A DNA stretch of 64,000 nt, taken from assembly GCF_013035315.1 (NCBI RefSeq), contig NZ_WQHP01000003.1:186001-250000 (forward strand), in the 5' to 3' direction. This document shows, one piece after another, positions 35,882 to 45,188 of the stretch (positions within the stretch are counted from its first letter, which is position 1; each line of letters begins with the position of its first letter). The notes below the pieces were generated by a model. It searched no databases. It had not been told where the DNA came from and worked only from the letters and a program-made list of their open reading frames with translations. This stretch comes from Ruegeria arenilitoris. GTDB lineage: Bacteria; Pseudomonadota; Alphaproteobacteria; Rhodobacterales; Rhodobacteraceae. A program made the position numbers and the translations under genes.

Positions 35882-36097
35882 TCAGATCGGCATATTGTCG
35901 AAACGTGCTTCCATTGCATCTTCGCACAATGCAGCATCCAGCCGCCGCAGCCGCGATGGCACGTGGACACCCTGCTGACGCATCCGGTCAATCACATTCG
36001 TCACACTGGGCTGCAGCGCCAAACGCGTTTCGAGACAAGCGTTCTGCAGCTTTTGCTCCAAGTATTCGGCTTCAGAATACAGGCAATTCGTAGACAT
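35882..36097 (-). CDS. Small conserved hypothetical protein
   Basis: 71 residues, cytoplasmic. An N-terminal helix (SEAEYLEQKLQNACLETRLA) is followed by VIDRMRQQGVHVPSRLRRLD and DAALCEDAMEARFDNMPI. The regular charge pattern suggests a small helical protein that binds a partner. Convergent with the small membrane gene, 9 bases apart. No assigned family. Confidence 0.65.
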   Translation of the reverse strand: MSTNCLYSEAEYLEQKLQNACLETRLALQPSVTNVIDRMRQQGVHVPSRLRRLDAALCEDAMEARFDNMPI

Positions 36098-36283
36098 CTC
36101 GATCCTCCCAGTTAACGTTACACTCTACCATATAGGTAACCGTTTTAAGACTTGCCGAGCTTAGCTTGGAAACGCGCGGAAAACTGCCTGTCCCCTGCTC
36201 GGCATCAGCAACCTAAGGCGGAATGATTAATTTCTACTCGAATTTGGATTAACTTGCCTTGACCCGCATCAAATCGAAGAAGG

Positions 36284-36318
36284 TTGTTGCATCACATTCT
36301 AAAAATAATATATGAAAT
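36284..36318 (+). promoter_or_regulatory. Candidate promoter/operator of the persulfide operon
   Basis: TTGTTG (36284-36289) and TAATAT (36306-36311) are spaced 16 bases apart. They lie within an AT-rich partly symmetric stretch beginning ATTC (36296) and ending GAAAT (36314-36318). SqrR/BigR repressors bind AT-rich dyads of this sort at promoters of sulfide-oxidation genes; a matching repressor is encoded at 51898. The exact operator is inferred. Confidence 0.45.
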
Positions 36319-36341
36319 AAGTCGCACGGACGGAGGACCAG

Positions 36342-37205
36342 ATGACACCCATTGTGAAAGCGTTTTTTGATCCCGAAACCAACACGGTCTCATACCTCGT
36401 GCAGGAACCCGAGGGCACGGCCTGTGCGATCATCGACAGCGTTTTGGATTTCGACCACGCCTCGGGCCGGACGGATACCAGTTCGGCCGACCAGATCGTG
36501 GCTTACGTGCGCGACAATGACCTGAGGGTCGAATGGATTCTGGAAAGCCACGTCCACGCAGACCACTTGTCCGCGGCCCCCTATCTGCAGCAGGAATTGG
36601 GCGGAAAGATCGGCATCGGCGAACAGATCGTGACGATCCAGGATACCTTTGGAAAGATCTTCAACGAAGGCACCGAGTTCCAGCGTGACGGCAGCCAGTT
36701 CGACGCTCTCTTCCAGGATGGCGACAGCTTCCATGTTGGCCAGATGCGGGGAGACGTTCTGCACACGCCGGGCCACACGCCCGCCTGTCTGACTTACGTG
36801 ATTGGAGACGCGGCCTTTGTCGGTGATACCTTGTTCATGCCGGATTTTGGCACCGCGCGCTGCGACTTTCCCGGCGGCTCGTCGGAGCAGCTTTTTGAAT
36901 CGATCCAAAAGATCCTCTCACTGCCTGACGAGACCCGGATATTTGTTGGCCACGACTACAAGGCGCCCGGCCGGGATGAGTTCGCGTGGGAAACAACAGT
37001 CGGCGAGCAAAAGGCCCTGAACGTCCATATCGGACAGGGCAAATCAATCGAAGAATTCGTCGAGATGCGCGATGCGCGAGATGCAACACTCCCGATGCCC
37101 CGCCTGATCCTGCCCTCGCTGCAGGTCAACATGCGGGCTGGGCAGATGCCTCCGGCGGACGAAAAGGGCAACGTGTTTTTGAAGGTTCCGATCAACAAGC
37201 TGTGA
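36342..37205 (+). CDS. blh: MBL-fold persulfide dioxygenase-like hydrolase (Blh family)
   Basis: 287 residues. Metal-binding motifs: HVHADHLSAAPYL (H-x-H-x-DH), VLHTPGHTPACL, VGDTLFMPD and FVGHDY. This is the ETHE1/Blh type that uses one iron to oxidise glutathione persulfide to sulfite, rather than the beta-lactamase type. GTARCDFPGGS is the conserved Cys/Pro stretch of this group. It is the first gene of a four-gene operon with two YeeE/YedE-like membrane proteins and a DUF442 protein, the same set as the BigR operon of Xylella/Agrobacterium. Cytoplasmic. Confidence 0.92.
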   Translation: MTPIVKAFFDPETNTVSYLVQEPEGTACAIIDSVLDFDHASGRTDTSSADQIVAYVRDNDLRVEWILESHVHADHLSAAPYLQQELGGKIGIGEQIVTIQDTFGKIFNEGTEFQRDGSQFDALFQDGDSFHVGQMRGDVLHTPGHTPACLTYVIGDAAFVGDTLFMPDFGTARCDFPGGSSEQLFESIQKILSLPDETRIFVGHDYKAPGRDEFAWETTVGEQKALNVHIGQGKSIEEFVEMRDARDATLPMPRLILPSLQVNMRAGQMPPADEKGNVFLKVPINKL

Positions 37206-37237
37206 TGCGGGCCGTCGAAAAAATCAGAGGATAATCG

Positions 37238-37660
37238 ATGTATACGGAATGGATATGGGGGCTGGCAGGCGGCTTGCTGATCGGGCTGGGCGCTGCAGTC
37301 TATCTACTTGGCAATGGACGCGTCATGGGTGCCAGCGGGATTTTGGGCGGACTCGTCGATGGCAGTGACCGCACTCTTGAACGGCTGAGCTTTATTGCGG
37401 GCGTCATCGCCATGCCGCTGCTATTGCGGCCTTTGCTTTCCTCTGCACCCGAAACGCACCTGACTAGCAACATCGCCGTTATCGTCATTGCCGGGATTTT
37501 GGTTGGCGCGGGCACACGCATTGCCAATGGTTGCACCTCGGGACACGGAGTTTGCGGCATCTCGCGGTTTTCGGTCCGGGGTATTGTCGCAACGCTGATC
37601 TATATCGGCGCAGGTGGGGTGACTATTGCCCTGATGCGCCACGTATGGGGACTAATCTGA
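37238..37660 (+). CDS. YeeE/YedE family membrane protein (PmpA-like)
   Basis: 140 residues with four hydrophobic segments (LAGGLLIGLGAAVYLLGNGR; FIAGVIAMPLLLRPLL; IAVIVIAGILVGAGTRI; GIVATLIYIGAGGVTIALM). The conserved NGCTSGHGVCGISRFS holds the Cys pair used by this family for sulfur-compound uptake. It works with the next gene, whose ATG shares its last base, to form a two-subunit inner-membrane transporter, probably for thiosulfate-like or sulfur-chain compounds. Confidence 0.9.
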   Translation: MYTEWIWGLAGGLLIGLGAAVYLLGNGRVMGASGILGGLVDGSDRTLERLSFIAGVIAMPLLLRPLLSSAPETHLTSNIAVIVIAGILVGAGTRIANGCTSGHGVCGISRFSVRGIVATLIYIGAGGVTIALMRHVWGLI

Positions 37661-38091
37661 TGCGGATTTTGATTTCGCTGCTGGCCGGATCACTGTTCGG
37701 TGCCGGTCTTTTGATATCGGGTATGACCGACACCACCAAGGTGCAGGGCTGGCTGGACGTTTTTGGGAACTGGGACCCGACATTGGCCTTTGTGATGGGG
37801 GGCGCGATCCTGCCGATGCTGATCGCTTGGCGGATGACAACCCATCGCGTTCCACTGGCAGGCGGTCAGTTTCCAAAGATGAGCCCGCCCGAGTTGGATC
37901 GCCGCCTGATCATTGGATCGGTCATGTTCGGCATGGGCTGGGGATTGGCTGGTCTGTGCCCGGGGCCTGCAATCGCGTCGATCACCTATGGCGGCCTCGG
38001 AGGGCTAGTGTTTCTGGCCGCCATGATTGCCGGCATGTTTGCGGCACCCGGGCTTGGCGCACAACTGGACAGGACCGCAAACGCGGCCTAA
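37660..38091 (+). CDS. YeeE/YedE family membrane protein (PmpB-like)
   Basis: 143 residues from ATG 37660, overlapping the preceding TGA (TGATG). Starts MRILISLLAGSLFGAGLLIS. Membrane segments at about 3-22, 43-60, 82-102 and 113-132. Conserved motifs are SGMTDTTKVQGWLDVFG and GWGLAGLCPGPAIAS with the family Cys. It pairs with the preceding half-transporter. An in-frame extension upstream reads nonsense relative to the family, supporting this start. Confidence 0.9.
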   Translation: MRILISLLAGSLFGAGLLISGMTDTTKVQGWLDVFGNWDPTLAFVMGGAILPMLIAWRMTTHRVPLAGGQFPKMSPPELDRRLIIGSVMFGMGWGLAGLCPGPAIASITYGGLGGLVFLAAMIAGMFAAPGLGAQLDRTANAA

Positions 38092-38100
38092 GCAATTGGC

Positions 38101-38532
38101 ATGGAGATTCGACCAATAACCCCCCGCTACGCCGTCTCGCCCCAGATTACGGTCGAGGACGTCCCAGCCATTGCCGAAGCCGGTTTTGTTAAGGTCATCT
38201 GCAACCGTCCAAACGTCGAGGTTCCGCCCATGATGCAATCGGACGCCATCGGCGAGGCCGTACGCGCAGCTGGGATGGAATATGAGGTTCTGGAGTTGAC
38301 ACACCAGACCATGACACCCGGCAATGTCGCCTTGCAGCGGGAGTTGGCCGAAAGCTGCTCTGGCCCGGTTCTGGCCTATTGCGCATCAGGGACCCGCTGT
38401 TCGGTTGTCTGGGCTTTGGGACAGTGCGACCGCATGAGCACGGATGACATTCTGGAGGCCACGACCAAGGCTGGCTACATGCTGGAAAACCTGCGTCCAG
38501 CGCTGGACCACATCCGAAGCACCGGTGAATGA
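38101..38532 (+). CDS. DUF442 / TIGR01244-type sulfur transferase-like phosphatase-fold protein
   Basis: 143 residues. The fold is that of the Blh N-terminal domain: YAVSPQITVEDVPAIAEAGF, VICNRPN, then the Cys-loop AYCASGTRC (C-x5-R phosphatase-like loop). In several bacteria this domain is fused to the persulfide dioxygenase; here it is a separate last gene of the operon. The Cys probably carries a persulfide or acts on a sulfur intermediate. Ends 13 bases before the convergent FliM-like gene. Confidence 0.88.
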   Translation: MEIRPITPRYAVSPQITVEDVPAIAEAGFVKVICNRPNVEVPPMMQSDAIGEAVRAAGMEYEVLELTHQTMTPGNVALQRELAESCSGPVLAYCASGTRCSVVWALGQCDRMSTDDILEATTKAGYMLENLRPALDHIRSTGE

Positions 38533-38545
38533 CACCGAAAGGCGA

Positions 38546-39652
38546 TCAGCTTGGCCCGGGCTCGTCTTCTAGCCCGGTCAACCCGGCCAACTGCGAAATT
38601 TCTGCCACCATCTGATCCGGGCTTTCAAAGCCCAGATCGGCCTCAAGGTCGCCCAGAACATCAGCTCCAATTGGAATAACGGCTTGGTTGGAGGCAGCCT
38701 GTATCGGTTCTTCCAAAGCTTCAGACCGCGAAGCTGTGCTCCGCGCCTTAAGAAACTCGGGCAGCTCGGACTGTTCCAGCGCTGCAACTGAGGCGTATTC
38801 GTTCAAACGAACAGCACGCATCCCGCCGCATTGACCCAGGCGCCCGATGGCGGCGCGGGTCCGGTCGATTGTCAGAATCTCCGCGCGATCCAGCCGCGAT
38901 CCTGTCAGCGGAAGCACATCGCCCACAGACAGATCGGACAGCATCGCCAGTGGCAGAGACATCCGGCTGATCACCGTATTCAGCTCGGCCCGTACAACCC
39001 CCGATGCCTGTTCCAGGTTTGGGCCGGCCTCACCTGCATCCACCTCATCCTCGCCCGGCTCTGCCGGGAGGTCGGGTAGCAGGACGGAAACCTGACCCTG
39101 CCTGAGGCCGCCGCCCAGTTCGACCGTCAATTCAAACACGCGATAGGCATCTTCGACCATGGCCAACGACAATGTCCGCAAATCACCCAGTCGCGCCCGA
39201 AACTCATAACCCGACAGGTTCGCCTGATCCGCGCTCGCCTCGACCACCCCAACTGCCCTGCTCAGCGCCTCTTCGACCAGCGGGGCCACCATAGCTGCAT
39301 CCGTATCAGTATACGCGCGGGCGTCCGGTTCGCCAGGCAAGACTTGACCGATCGTCTGAACCTGAACGATCGCAGAGACCGCCGCCATATCCATGCAAAC
39401 CGCGGCCGCCATCCCCTCGGCATTGCTGAACTGAAGCAACAACCAATCCGCTTGAATCACCTGCTCCAGCGCTTCGGGTGCCCTATGGGATTGCTTTGCC
39501 CCGATCACTGCCAGCGGCAATTGGTATCGGTCGCCTGCGGTGCGGGCAAAGGCCAGCCGAAGGGCCCGCAGTATTGAGCGGGGCTTCTCGCCCTGCTCTT
39601 CCTGCCCTGCCGAAAGCTTGCGCGCCAAAGCTGTGCTGACAGACTGCGTCAT
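38546..39652 (-). CDS. FliM/FliN-family flagellar motor switch-like protein
   Basis: 368 residues. The N-terminal two thirds resemble the FliM middle domain. A SpoA/FliN-type C-terminal domain lies about 230-300 (VISRMSLPLAMLSDLSVGDV, LPLTGSRLDRAEIL, IGRLGQCGGMRAVRL). An acidic tail follows. Roseobacters carry such a divergent FliM-like protein in or near flagellar genes. No other flagellar gene is in this window, so whether it builds the C-ring or a type III export cup is open. Confidence 0.82.
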   Translation of the reverse strand: MTQSVSTALARKLSAGQEEQGEKPRSILRALRLAFARTAGDRYQLPLAVIGAKQSHRAPEALEQVIQADWLLLQFSNAEGMAAAVCMDMAAVSAIVQVQTIGQVLPGEPDARAYTDTDAAMVAPLVEEALSRAVGVVEASADQANLSGYEFRARLGDLRTLSLAMVEDAYRVFELTVELGGGLRQGQVSVLLPDLPAEPGEDEVDAGEAGPNLEQASGVVRAELNTVISRMSLPLAMLSDLSVGDVLPLTGSRLDRAEILTIDRTRAAIGRLGQCGGMRAVRLNEYASVAALEQSELPEFLKARSTASRSEALEEPIQAASNQAVIPIGADVLGDLEADLGFESPDQMVAEISQLAGLTGLEDEPGPS

Positions 39653-39729
39653 CCCGGATACCGATTTCAGTTACTGAGTCTGGTATCTGGTCTAACCCGG
39701 CGCTGGTTACCAATGTCTTTAAAATGCCG

Positions 39730-42408
39730 CTACTGCGCGGCTTGTCGGTACGCCATCGGCAAGCGAACGCGAAACGCCGCGCCGCCCTGTCCAGGAAGGT
39801 AAGTGATCTCGCCGCCCAAGCGCTGCATGATCTCGCGGCAGATCGCCAGCCCCAGGCCAGCACCACCAGCTTTGTCGCCACCGACCCGAGCGAACTTTTC
39901 GAACACCATCGATTGCGCCTCGGGTGGAATACCGCTGCCGTTATCGGCAAAATCAATGACGACCTGCCCGCCCACATCATGTGCGGAAATGGTCAAAACG
40001 GGGTCCTCGGCATCGCAATACTTTTGCGCATTGGAAATCAGGTTGATGAAGACCTGCCCAAGGCGATCAAGGTCTGTGTGCAGGGGAATCCGTTCGGATT
40101 GCCGGGTTCGCCGCACCGTTAGGGTCGAACGCGAGCCGGCCAGCGCACTGGAGACGGCGCGGTCCAGAACCGCACTCAGGCTCTCCCCGCTCATATTCAG
40201 GTTCACCCGGCCGCTTTCCAAAACGCTCAGGTCCAGCAGATCATCCAGCAAGCGGGTCAGTCGAAGCGCCTCGTCGTGGATGATCGCGGCGTATCGCGTT
40301 TGCTCTTCCGGGGTAAGCCCGTCGGTATCCCGCATAATCTCAGAAAACGCTCGAATTGACGTCATCGGCGTACGCAGCTCGTGACTGACCTGGCTGAGGA
40401 AACTGTCCTTTTGCTCGGAAATCTGCGTCAGCTTGGTATTGGCCTCGCGCAATTTCCGCGCAGTCCTGCTGAGTTCCGCGGATTTCGCCTCGAGCTGGCT
40501 GGAGTATTCCAACATCTGCGCGGACTCGTCAGCCACGGCCAGAAGGTCCTCGACCGAGACCGACGAACCGCCAACGATCTGCCCGATCATCGCATGGGCC
40601 GTCGCCGCACCGACCGAACCGCTGAGTTCCCGCTCCAACCGTTCAAGGAACCCCGGCGTTGGCTCGGGCAGGCTTGTGCGTCCGCCTTGGGCGCGCGCCT
40701 CGGCCTGAAAGAACTCCTGCGCCGGACCCGCGCCCAAAATCCGCTGGGTCATGATCATGAGGTCTTCGCTTTGCGCAACAGACCCGGACCAGCCACGCGG
40801 CGCGACGGAATGGTCAAAGACGTTGACAAACTGGGCACCCTGAAGGCGTTCCAGCGGGCTTGGAAAGCTCAGCAAGGACGCCGCACAGAAAGCAAAGGCG
40901 TTCAGCGACAGCGACCACATCACTGTGTGGACCATTGGGTCCATTCCTTCGATCCCGAAAAGGGCCTGTGGGCGCAGCCAGCCCCAGCCGAACGGGCCGT
41001 TCTGCAGCACCGATTGAGGCATCAAAGCGCCGTCCATTCCCGGCAGCAGCAGAGTGTAGATCCACAGAACGAAACCGACCGTCAGCCCGATCAAAGCCCC
41101 TGTCCGCGTCGCACCGCGCCAGAACAACCCGCCAACAAGGGCGGGCAGAATCTGCGCAATGCCGGCAAACGCGACAAGCCCGATCGAGGCCAGCGCCGCG
41201 CCGCCACCCGACAGCCGGTAATAGTAATAACCCATCGCCATTATGACCGCGATCGACACACGCCGCGCCACCAGAACCACGTTTCGGACGTCACCCGAGA
41301 CCGAGCCGGACCCTTCCTGCGTGCTCAGCCAGATCGGCATGACCAGATGGTTCGACACCATCGTCGACAGCGCCATCGCGGTGACGATGACCATGGAAGT
41401 AGCCGAAGAGAACCCGCCGATGAAAGACAACATCGCCAACCAGTCGTTGCCCTGCGACAGTGGAACCGTCAGAACGAACAGGTCCGGGTTCGACCCTTCG
41501 GGTAGCAAGTCCAGACCTACAACGGCGATCGGCACGACGAACAGGCTCATCAGCAGCAGATACAACGGGAAGGCCCAAGCCGCGGTTCTCAGATGCCCTT
41601 CATCCGCATTTTCGACGACCATCACCTGAAACATCCGCGGCAAACAGATGAAAGCGGCGGCGGACAGAAAGATAAAGGTCGTCCAGCGCCCAGCATCCAC
41701 GTTCCACTGCCCGATTTCCGATGCATCGATGCGAGCCATCATCGGACCAATTCCGCCAGCGACGCCCCAAACCACAAAGACGCCGACAGCGATCAAGGCG
41801 AAAAGCTTCACGACGGATTCCAACGCAATTGCCGTTACGACCCCGTGGTGACGCTCGTTTGCGTCCAGGTTGCGGGTGCCAAACAGGATCGCGAACATCG
41901 CAAGGCCCGCCGCGACCCAAAAGACGCTGGAACCTTCGCGGTAGAGGCCCGAGGGGTCGGCCTCGGCAAAAATCGAGAATGACAGGGTAATGGATTGAAG
42001 CTGCAGGGCAATGTAAGGCGTGCCGCCCAACACGGCCAGAATGGTCACACAGATCGCCAGCGTATTGGACTTGCCGTATCGGGATGAGATCAGGTCAGCG
42101 ATTGAGGTCACACGTTGGCTGCGCCCGACGCGCACCAGTTTGCGCAGCCCCCACCACCAACTGAGCATCACCAATGTCGGCCCCAGATAGATCGTCACGA
42201 ACTCCAGCCCCGACCGTGCCGCGTTGCCGACGGCACCATAAAAAGTCCAGGCGGTGCAGTAGATCGACAGGGACAACGTGTAGATCAACGGAGACCGCAG
42301 CCACGCCCCCCGTCCCGCAGCAGCCATTCGGTCAGCGGCAAAGGCGACGCCGAACAGCAACACAACGTAGCCAAGGCAAACAAGGATCAGAACGTTTAGT
42401 GTGGCCAT
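39730..42408 (-). CDS. Sodium:solute symporter-histidine kinase hybrid (CbrA-like)
   Basis: 892 residues. Residues 1-500 are an SSS-type transporter module with about 13 membrane segments (YTLSLSIYCTAWTFYGAVGN; GFSSATSMVIVTAMALSTMV). A linker with a coiled coil (LEYSSQLEAKSAELSRTARK) leads to the kinase: H-box SHELRTPMTSIRAF (His near 675), N-box NLISNAQKYC, DNGSGIP and GAGLGLAI. CbrA-type kinases couple substrate transport to signalling. No receiver is attached, but a separate receiver gene lies two genes upstream in the same operon. It overlaps the preceding small membrane gene by 13 bp. Confidence 0.93.
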   Translation of the reverse strand: MATLNVLILVCLGYVVLLFGVAFAADRMAAAGRGAWLRSPLIYTLSLSIYCTAWTFYGAVGNAARSGLEFVTIYLGPTLVMLSWWWGLRKLVRVGRSQRVTSIADLISSRYGKSNTLAICVTILAVLGGTPYIALQLQSITLSFSIFAEADPSGLYREGSSVFWVAAGLAMFAILFGTRNLDANERHHGVVTAIALESVVKLFALIAVGVFVVWGVAGGIGPMMARIDASEIGQWNVDAGRWTTFIFLSAAAFICLPRMFQVMVVENADEGHLRTAAWAFPLYLLLMSLFVVPIAVVGLDLLPEGSNPDLFVLTVPLSQGNDWLAMLSFIGGFSSATSMVIVTAMALSTMVSNHLVMPIWLSTQEGSGSVSGDVRNVVLVARRVSIAVIMAMGYYYYRLSGGGAALASIGLVAFAGIAQILPALVGGLFWRGATRTGALIGLTVGFVLWIYTLLLPGMDGALMPQSVLQNGPFGWGWLRPQALFGIEGMDPMVHTVMWSLSLNAFAFCAASLLSFPSPLERLQGAQFVNVFDHSVAPRGWSGSVAQSEDLMIMTQRILGAGPAQEFFQAEARAQGGRTSLPEPTPGFLERLERELSGSVGAATAHAMIGQIVGGSSVSVEDLLAVADESAQMLEYSSQLEAKSAELSRTARKLREANTKLTQISEQKDSFLSQVSHELRTPMTSIRAFSEIMRDTDGLTPEEQTRYAAIIHDEALRLTRLLDDLLDLSVLESGRVNLNMSGESLSAVLDRAVSSALAGSRSTLTVRRTRQSERIPLHTDLDRLGQVFINLISNAQKYCDAEDPVLTISAHDVGGQVVIDFADNGSGIPPEAQSMVFEKFARVGGDKAGGAGLGLAICREIMQRLGGEITYLPGQGGAAFRVRLPMAYRQAAQ

Positions 42409-42710
42409 CGGTCCGACTCTGCCTCGGGGTCGTCACCTGTGGCCATGCGCTTGGCGGCAAACCCGAAAATCAGGCTGACCACGATCAGAAAAACCCAGCA
42501 TGCAAAAATGTACAAAATTGCCGATGATAACGGCACGCCATCCTCGGGGCTGGTTTGGCTTGGCCACAGAAGCGGCAGCGCAATCAAGGCCGCGCCCAGA
42601 ATGGGCAACAGCCGCGCCGCGTCCATCAGCCTGCGACGGCGGTAGCTCTGACGCTCGAGAAACAGCGAAGGCCGGGCCCTCTGGGGCTTGCGATCTTCGC
42701 TCTCGCTCAT
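42396..42710 (-). CDS. Small membrane protein of the sensor operon
   Basis: 104 residues. A basic N terminus (SLFLERQSYRRRRLMD) is followed by two membrane helices (ARLLPILGAALIALPLLW; AILYIFACWVFLIVVSLIFGF). It resembles the small subunit-like proteins encoded next to SSS transporters (DUF485/DUF4212-like position), though similarity is loose. The start ATG overlaps the receiver gene stop (ATGA), and its end overlaps the kinase start, so three genes are coupled. Confidence 0.75.
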   Translation of the reverse strand: MSESEDRKPQRARPSLFLERQSYRRRRLMDAARLLPILGAALIALPLLWPSQTSPEDGVPLSSAILYIFACWVFLIVVSLIFGFAAKRMATGDDPEAESDRWPH

Positions 42711-43087
42711 GACCGCGTTGCCTGAGCGTGCAGGTCGCGCACAGCCGTCAGCACTTCGGCATTGGAAAACGGTTTGGTCATGAACCGGCTGACCCCTGCG
42801 TTTTCGGCCATCTCGCGATCGCGTGTCTGGCCGCGCGCCGTCAACATTAGAACGGGCAAGTTTTGCATGCCCTCAAGCCCGCGCAGATCGCGCAGAATTT
42901 CCATTCCGCTCTTGCCCGGTAACATAACGTCCAGAATGACCAAATCCGGGTTTGCGCCCTGAATCACCTGTATCGCATCCGACCCTTCTGCGTGCGTTTC
43001 CACCTGCCAACCCTCACGAGTCAGCAAAAAACGGATGGCCTCAGCGATGTTCGGCTCATCCTCAATTAACAGAACCTTGCGGCTCAT
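42707..43087 (-). CDS. Single-domain CheY-like response regulator
   Basis: 126 residues from ATG 43087, chosen over ATG 43096 because GGAGGG is 9-10 bases upstream of it. Receiver residues: E9-D10, Asp53 (VILDVMLPGKSG), LMLTARGQT and FMTKPF. There is no output domain, so it acts through protein contact. The SSS-kinase encoded downstream in the same operon is its likely phosphodonor. Confidence 0.92.
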   Translation of the reverse strand: MSRKVLLIEDEPNIAEAIRFLLTREGWQVETHAEGSDAIQVIQGANPDLVILDVMLPGKSGMEILRDLRGLEGMQNLPVLMLTARGQTRDREMAENAGVSRFMTKPFSNAEVLTAVRDLHAQATRS

Positions 43088-43163
43088 ATGCTCCATCCCT
43101 CCCCGTGACGGGCTCTGTCCGCGAACCTGTCCGCGTCAGCTTACGCGTTCTGTCAGGAAACTG

Positions 43164-44459
43164 TCAAAAACCTTCGCTCAGAATCGACGGCTCGCGACGC
43201 GATGCGCAGGTGTCGTTTGGACAGACACGGCAGCTTGGGCCAACCCGGGTGGCGGGCTGTGTATTCTGCTCTGCCTCGTTCACGGGACGGACAAGCATGA
43301 CCGAATGATAAACGGGCGCATCGTCATACCCCGAAACCGATTGCGGCCACGCATAGGCGTAGCAATCAAACTCGGCCGCCGTGCGCCCCAGTTGAACAAC
43401 TCGCTTGCGGATCGGGACCAAGGGTCGGTTCAACGCCTGAAACACCGGCCAGAGCGGACAGGCCTCGCCAAACCTGGGCATTGCAAAGCCCGGCACGGAT
43501 TTACTGAACAAAATGCTCCCTGACGCGTCACAAAGAACGAGCCCGGTCGGGCGCCCCTGGTATCCATCCGGCAAAGCTGCAAGCCGCCTCAGCACCGTCG
43601 CGATATCGACGGAGAATCGAGCCGCCAACTGCAATGGGTCGGACTCGTCCTCTGCCAAGGCCTTCTGAACATCTTCCAGCGGCATGGCCCGCGCGTCCGC
43701 TGCGTAAACGTCCAAGAATGTCTTGGCCACGGTGCGGGCCGCAGACGATTCCAATGCGCTCAGATCAATATCAGCACTACCGCTACCGGCTTCGATCTGA
43801 GGGAAATGGTTGCGGCTGGCCGCAAAAAAAGCCTCAACATCCTCAGACGGCACACCCCGGCGGTCCTCGGCCGCCTGAGAATCGTCCAGATACGCAACCA
43901 ACGACTTGGAACTGTCCGCCAGACGTTCGGCATCCTGGTGCAGGTTTCGGTGGAACCGGTCCTGCCATTCTGGTTCAATCTCCTGCGTCTCGGCCAAAAT
44001 TGCAGCCGTGGATCGAATCGCGGCGGCTGTCGACAGGACCTCGTGCATCGACGCGGCCAAATGCGGGTCATGGGTGAGACGGTCCGACAAAGTCTCAACC
44101 GTGCGCTCCAAAGAAACCACCCTGCGGTGCATTTGCGCCAGAACTCCGGCCCATCCAGGAAACCGACCGGCGAACTCTTCCAGAGCCTCCACTTCGGCTT
44201 GTTGCCCCACCGCATCCGCCGCGGCCTCGCGCAGAGCCGAAATCAGCGTCGCCTCAATCCCTTGGGTCAACAACGACGGCTCGACCGTCAGAGCATTGGC
44301 AATATCGACCAGCAGCTTGCCGCCAATCCGGCGGCGGTTGTGTTCGATCAGGTTAAGGTATGACGCCGAAATCCCGACCTGCCGCGCAAGCTCAGCCTGA
44401 CGCAACCCCGCAATCTGACGTCGCTCGCGGATGCGGCTGCCGGTTAGCGTATCGCGCAT
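43164..44459 (-). CDS. XRE regulator with ScfR/DUF2083 C-terminal domain
   Basis: 431 residues. HTH (about 8-65: RQIAGLRQAELARQVGISAS, YLNLIEHNRRRIG), a long helical middle with the IrrE-like part degenerate, and a C-terminal DUF2083 region ending in a Cys cluster (CRVCPNDTCASRRE). Such proteins (RamB/ScfR/PrpC regulators) sense acyl-CoA or central-carbon metabolites and control propionate, acetate or ethylmalonyl-CoA genes. It lies first in the minus-strand run ahead of the receiver/SSS-kinase cassette, which suggests a joint role in nutrient sensing. Confidence 0.88.
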   Translation of the reverse strand: MRDTLTGSRIRERRQIAGLRQAELARQVGISASYLNLIEHNRRRIGGKLLVDIANALTVEPSLLTQGIEATLISALREAAADAVGQQAEVEALEEFAGRFPGWAGVLAQMHRRVVSLERTVETLSDRLTHDPHLAASMHEVLSTAAAIRSTAAILAETQEIEPEWQDRFHRNLHQDAERLADSSKSLVAYLDDSQAAEDRRGVPSEDVEAFFAASRNHFPQIEAGSGSADIDLSALESSAARTVAKTFLDVYAADARAMPLEDVQKALAEDESDPLQLAARFSVDIATVLRRLAALPDGYQGRPTGLVLCDASGSILFSKSVPGFAMPRFGEACPLWPVFQALNRPLVPIRKRVVQLGRTAAEFDCYAYAWPQSVSGYDDAPVYHSVMLVRPVNEAEQNTQPATRVGPSCRVCPNDTCASRREPSILSEGF

Positions 44460-44651
44460 GCTCTCCCCCCATAACTCTAACGACTTTTCAAAACTCCCTT
44501 TATATTTCTATAAGTTAGATCTCCATTTTCATAGCCTCTTTACAGTCTTCACAATTTGGACCTTTGAACTCTGTCACGTCCCAGGCTTTCAAAGTGGCGA
44601 AATTTACCTCGGCCTCTTCTATTTTCCCTGAAATCACTGCACGATAGCCGG

Positions 44652-45188
44652 ATGAGCGACCCCGCCTTCGAATATGCCCCCATCGGATTGGTCGAGTTGG
44701 AAAACCGCATCATCCGGCGCTGCAATCTGCAGTTCGCCCGCACCTTTGGCGGCGAAGAGGCAGAATATCGCAACATGCCGTTGCTGCACCTCTACCCCTC
44801 GGTAGCGGATTGGGAACGGATCGGCGAGCGCAGCCTGCAGGTAATGCGCGACACCGGGTATTACACCGACGAACGCGTAATGCGCCGCCGTAATGGCGAT
44901 CTGTTCTGGTGTCGGGCGCGCGGTCGGTCGCTGACGCCCGATGATCCGTTTCGACACGGCATCTGGAGCTTCTCGGACATCTCGGAAGAACGCCCCTTGG
45001 TCGAACTGACGACCCGAGAGCGCGAAGTCGCCATCATGTCGTGCCGCGGCTTGTCGGCCAAGGAAATCGGCGTTGAACTTGGCCTCAGCTACCGCACGAT
45101 CGAGGCATATCGGGCCCGCTTATTGGAGAAGTTCGGCGCGCGTAAACTACCGGAACTTGTGGCAAAACTCTCGGGAATGCCGCTCTGA
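44652..45188 (+). CDS. PAS-LuxR transcriptional regulator
   Basis: 178 residues. An N-terminal PAS fold (about 5-115: FEYAPIGLVELENRIIRRCN, VMRRRNGDLFWCRARGRSL) and a C-terminal LuxR/GerE HTH (about 118-178: LTTREREVAIMSCRGLSAKE then IGVELGLSYRTIEAYRARLL). No receiver, so input comes through the PAS domain. Divergent from the ScfR-like regulator with a 190-bp AT-rich gap. Similar proteins in roseobacters regulate nearby acetyl-CoA carboxylase or carbon genes, but the target is not known here. Confidence 0.9.
   Translation: MSDPAFEYAPIGLVELENRIIRRCNLQFARTFGGEEAEYRNMPLLHLYPSVADWERIGERSLQVMRDTGYYTDERVMRRRNGDLFWCRARGRSLTPDDPFRHGIWSFSDISEERPLVELTTREREVAIMSCRGLSAKEIGVELGLSYRTIEAYRARLLEKFGARKLPELVAKLSGMPL

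Noticed and set aside
40381..41505. Open frame of 374 codons on the plus strand across the SSS-kinase gene
   Set aside because: Shadow of the minus-strand kinase; Arg/Gln-rich composition with no domain.
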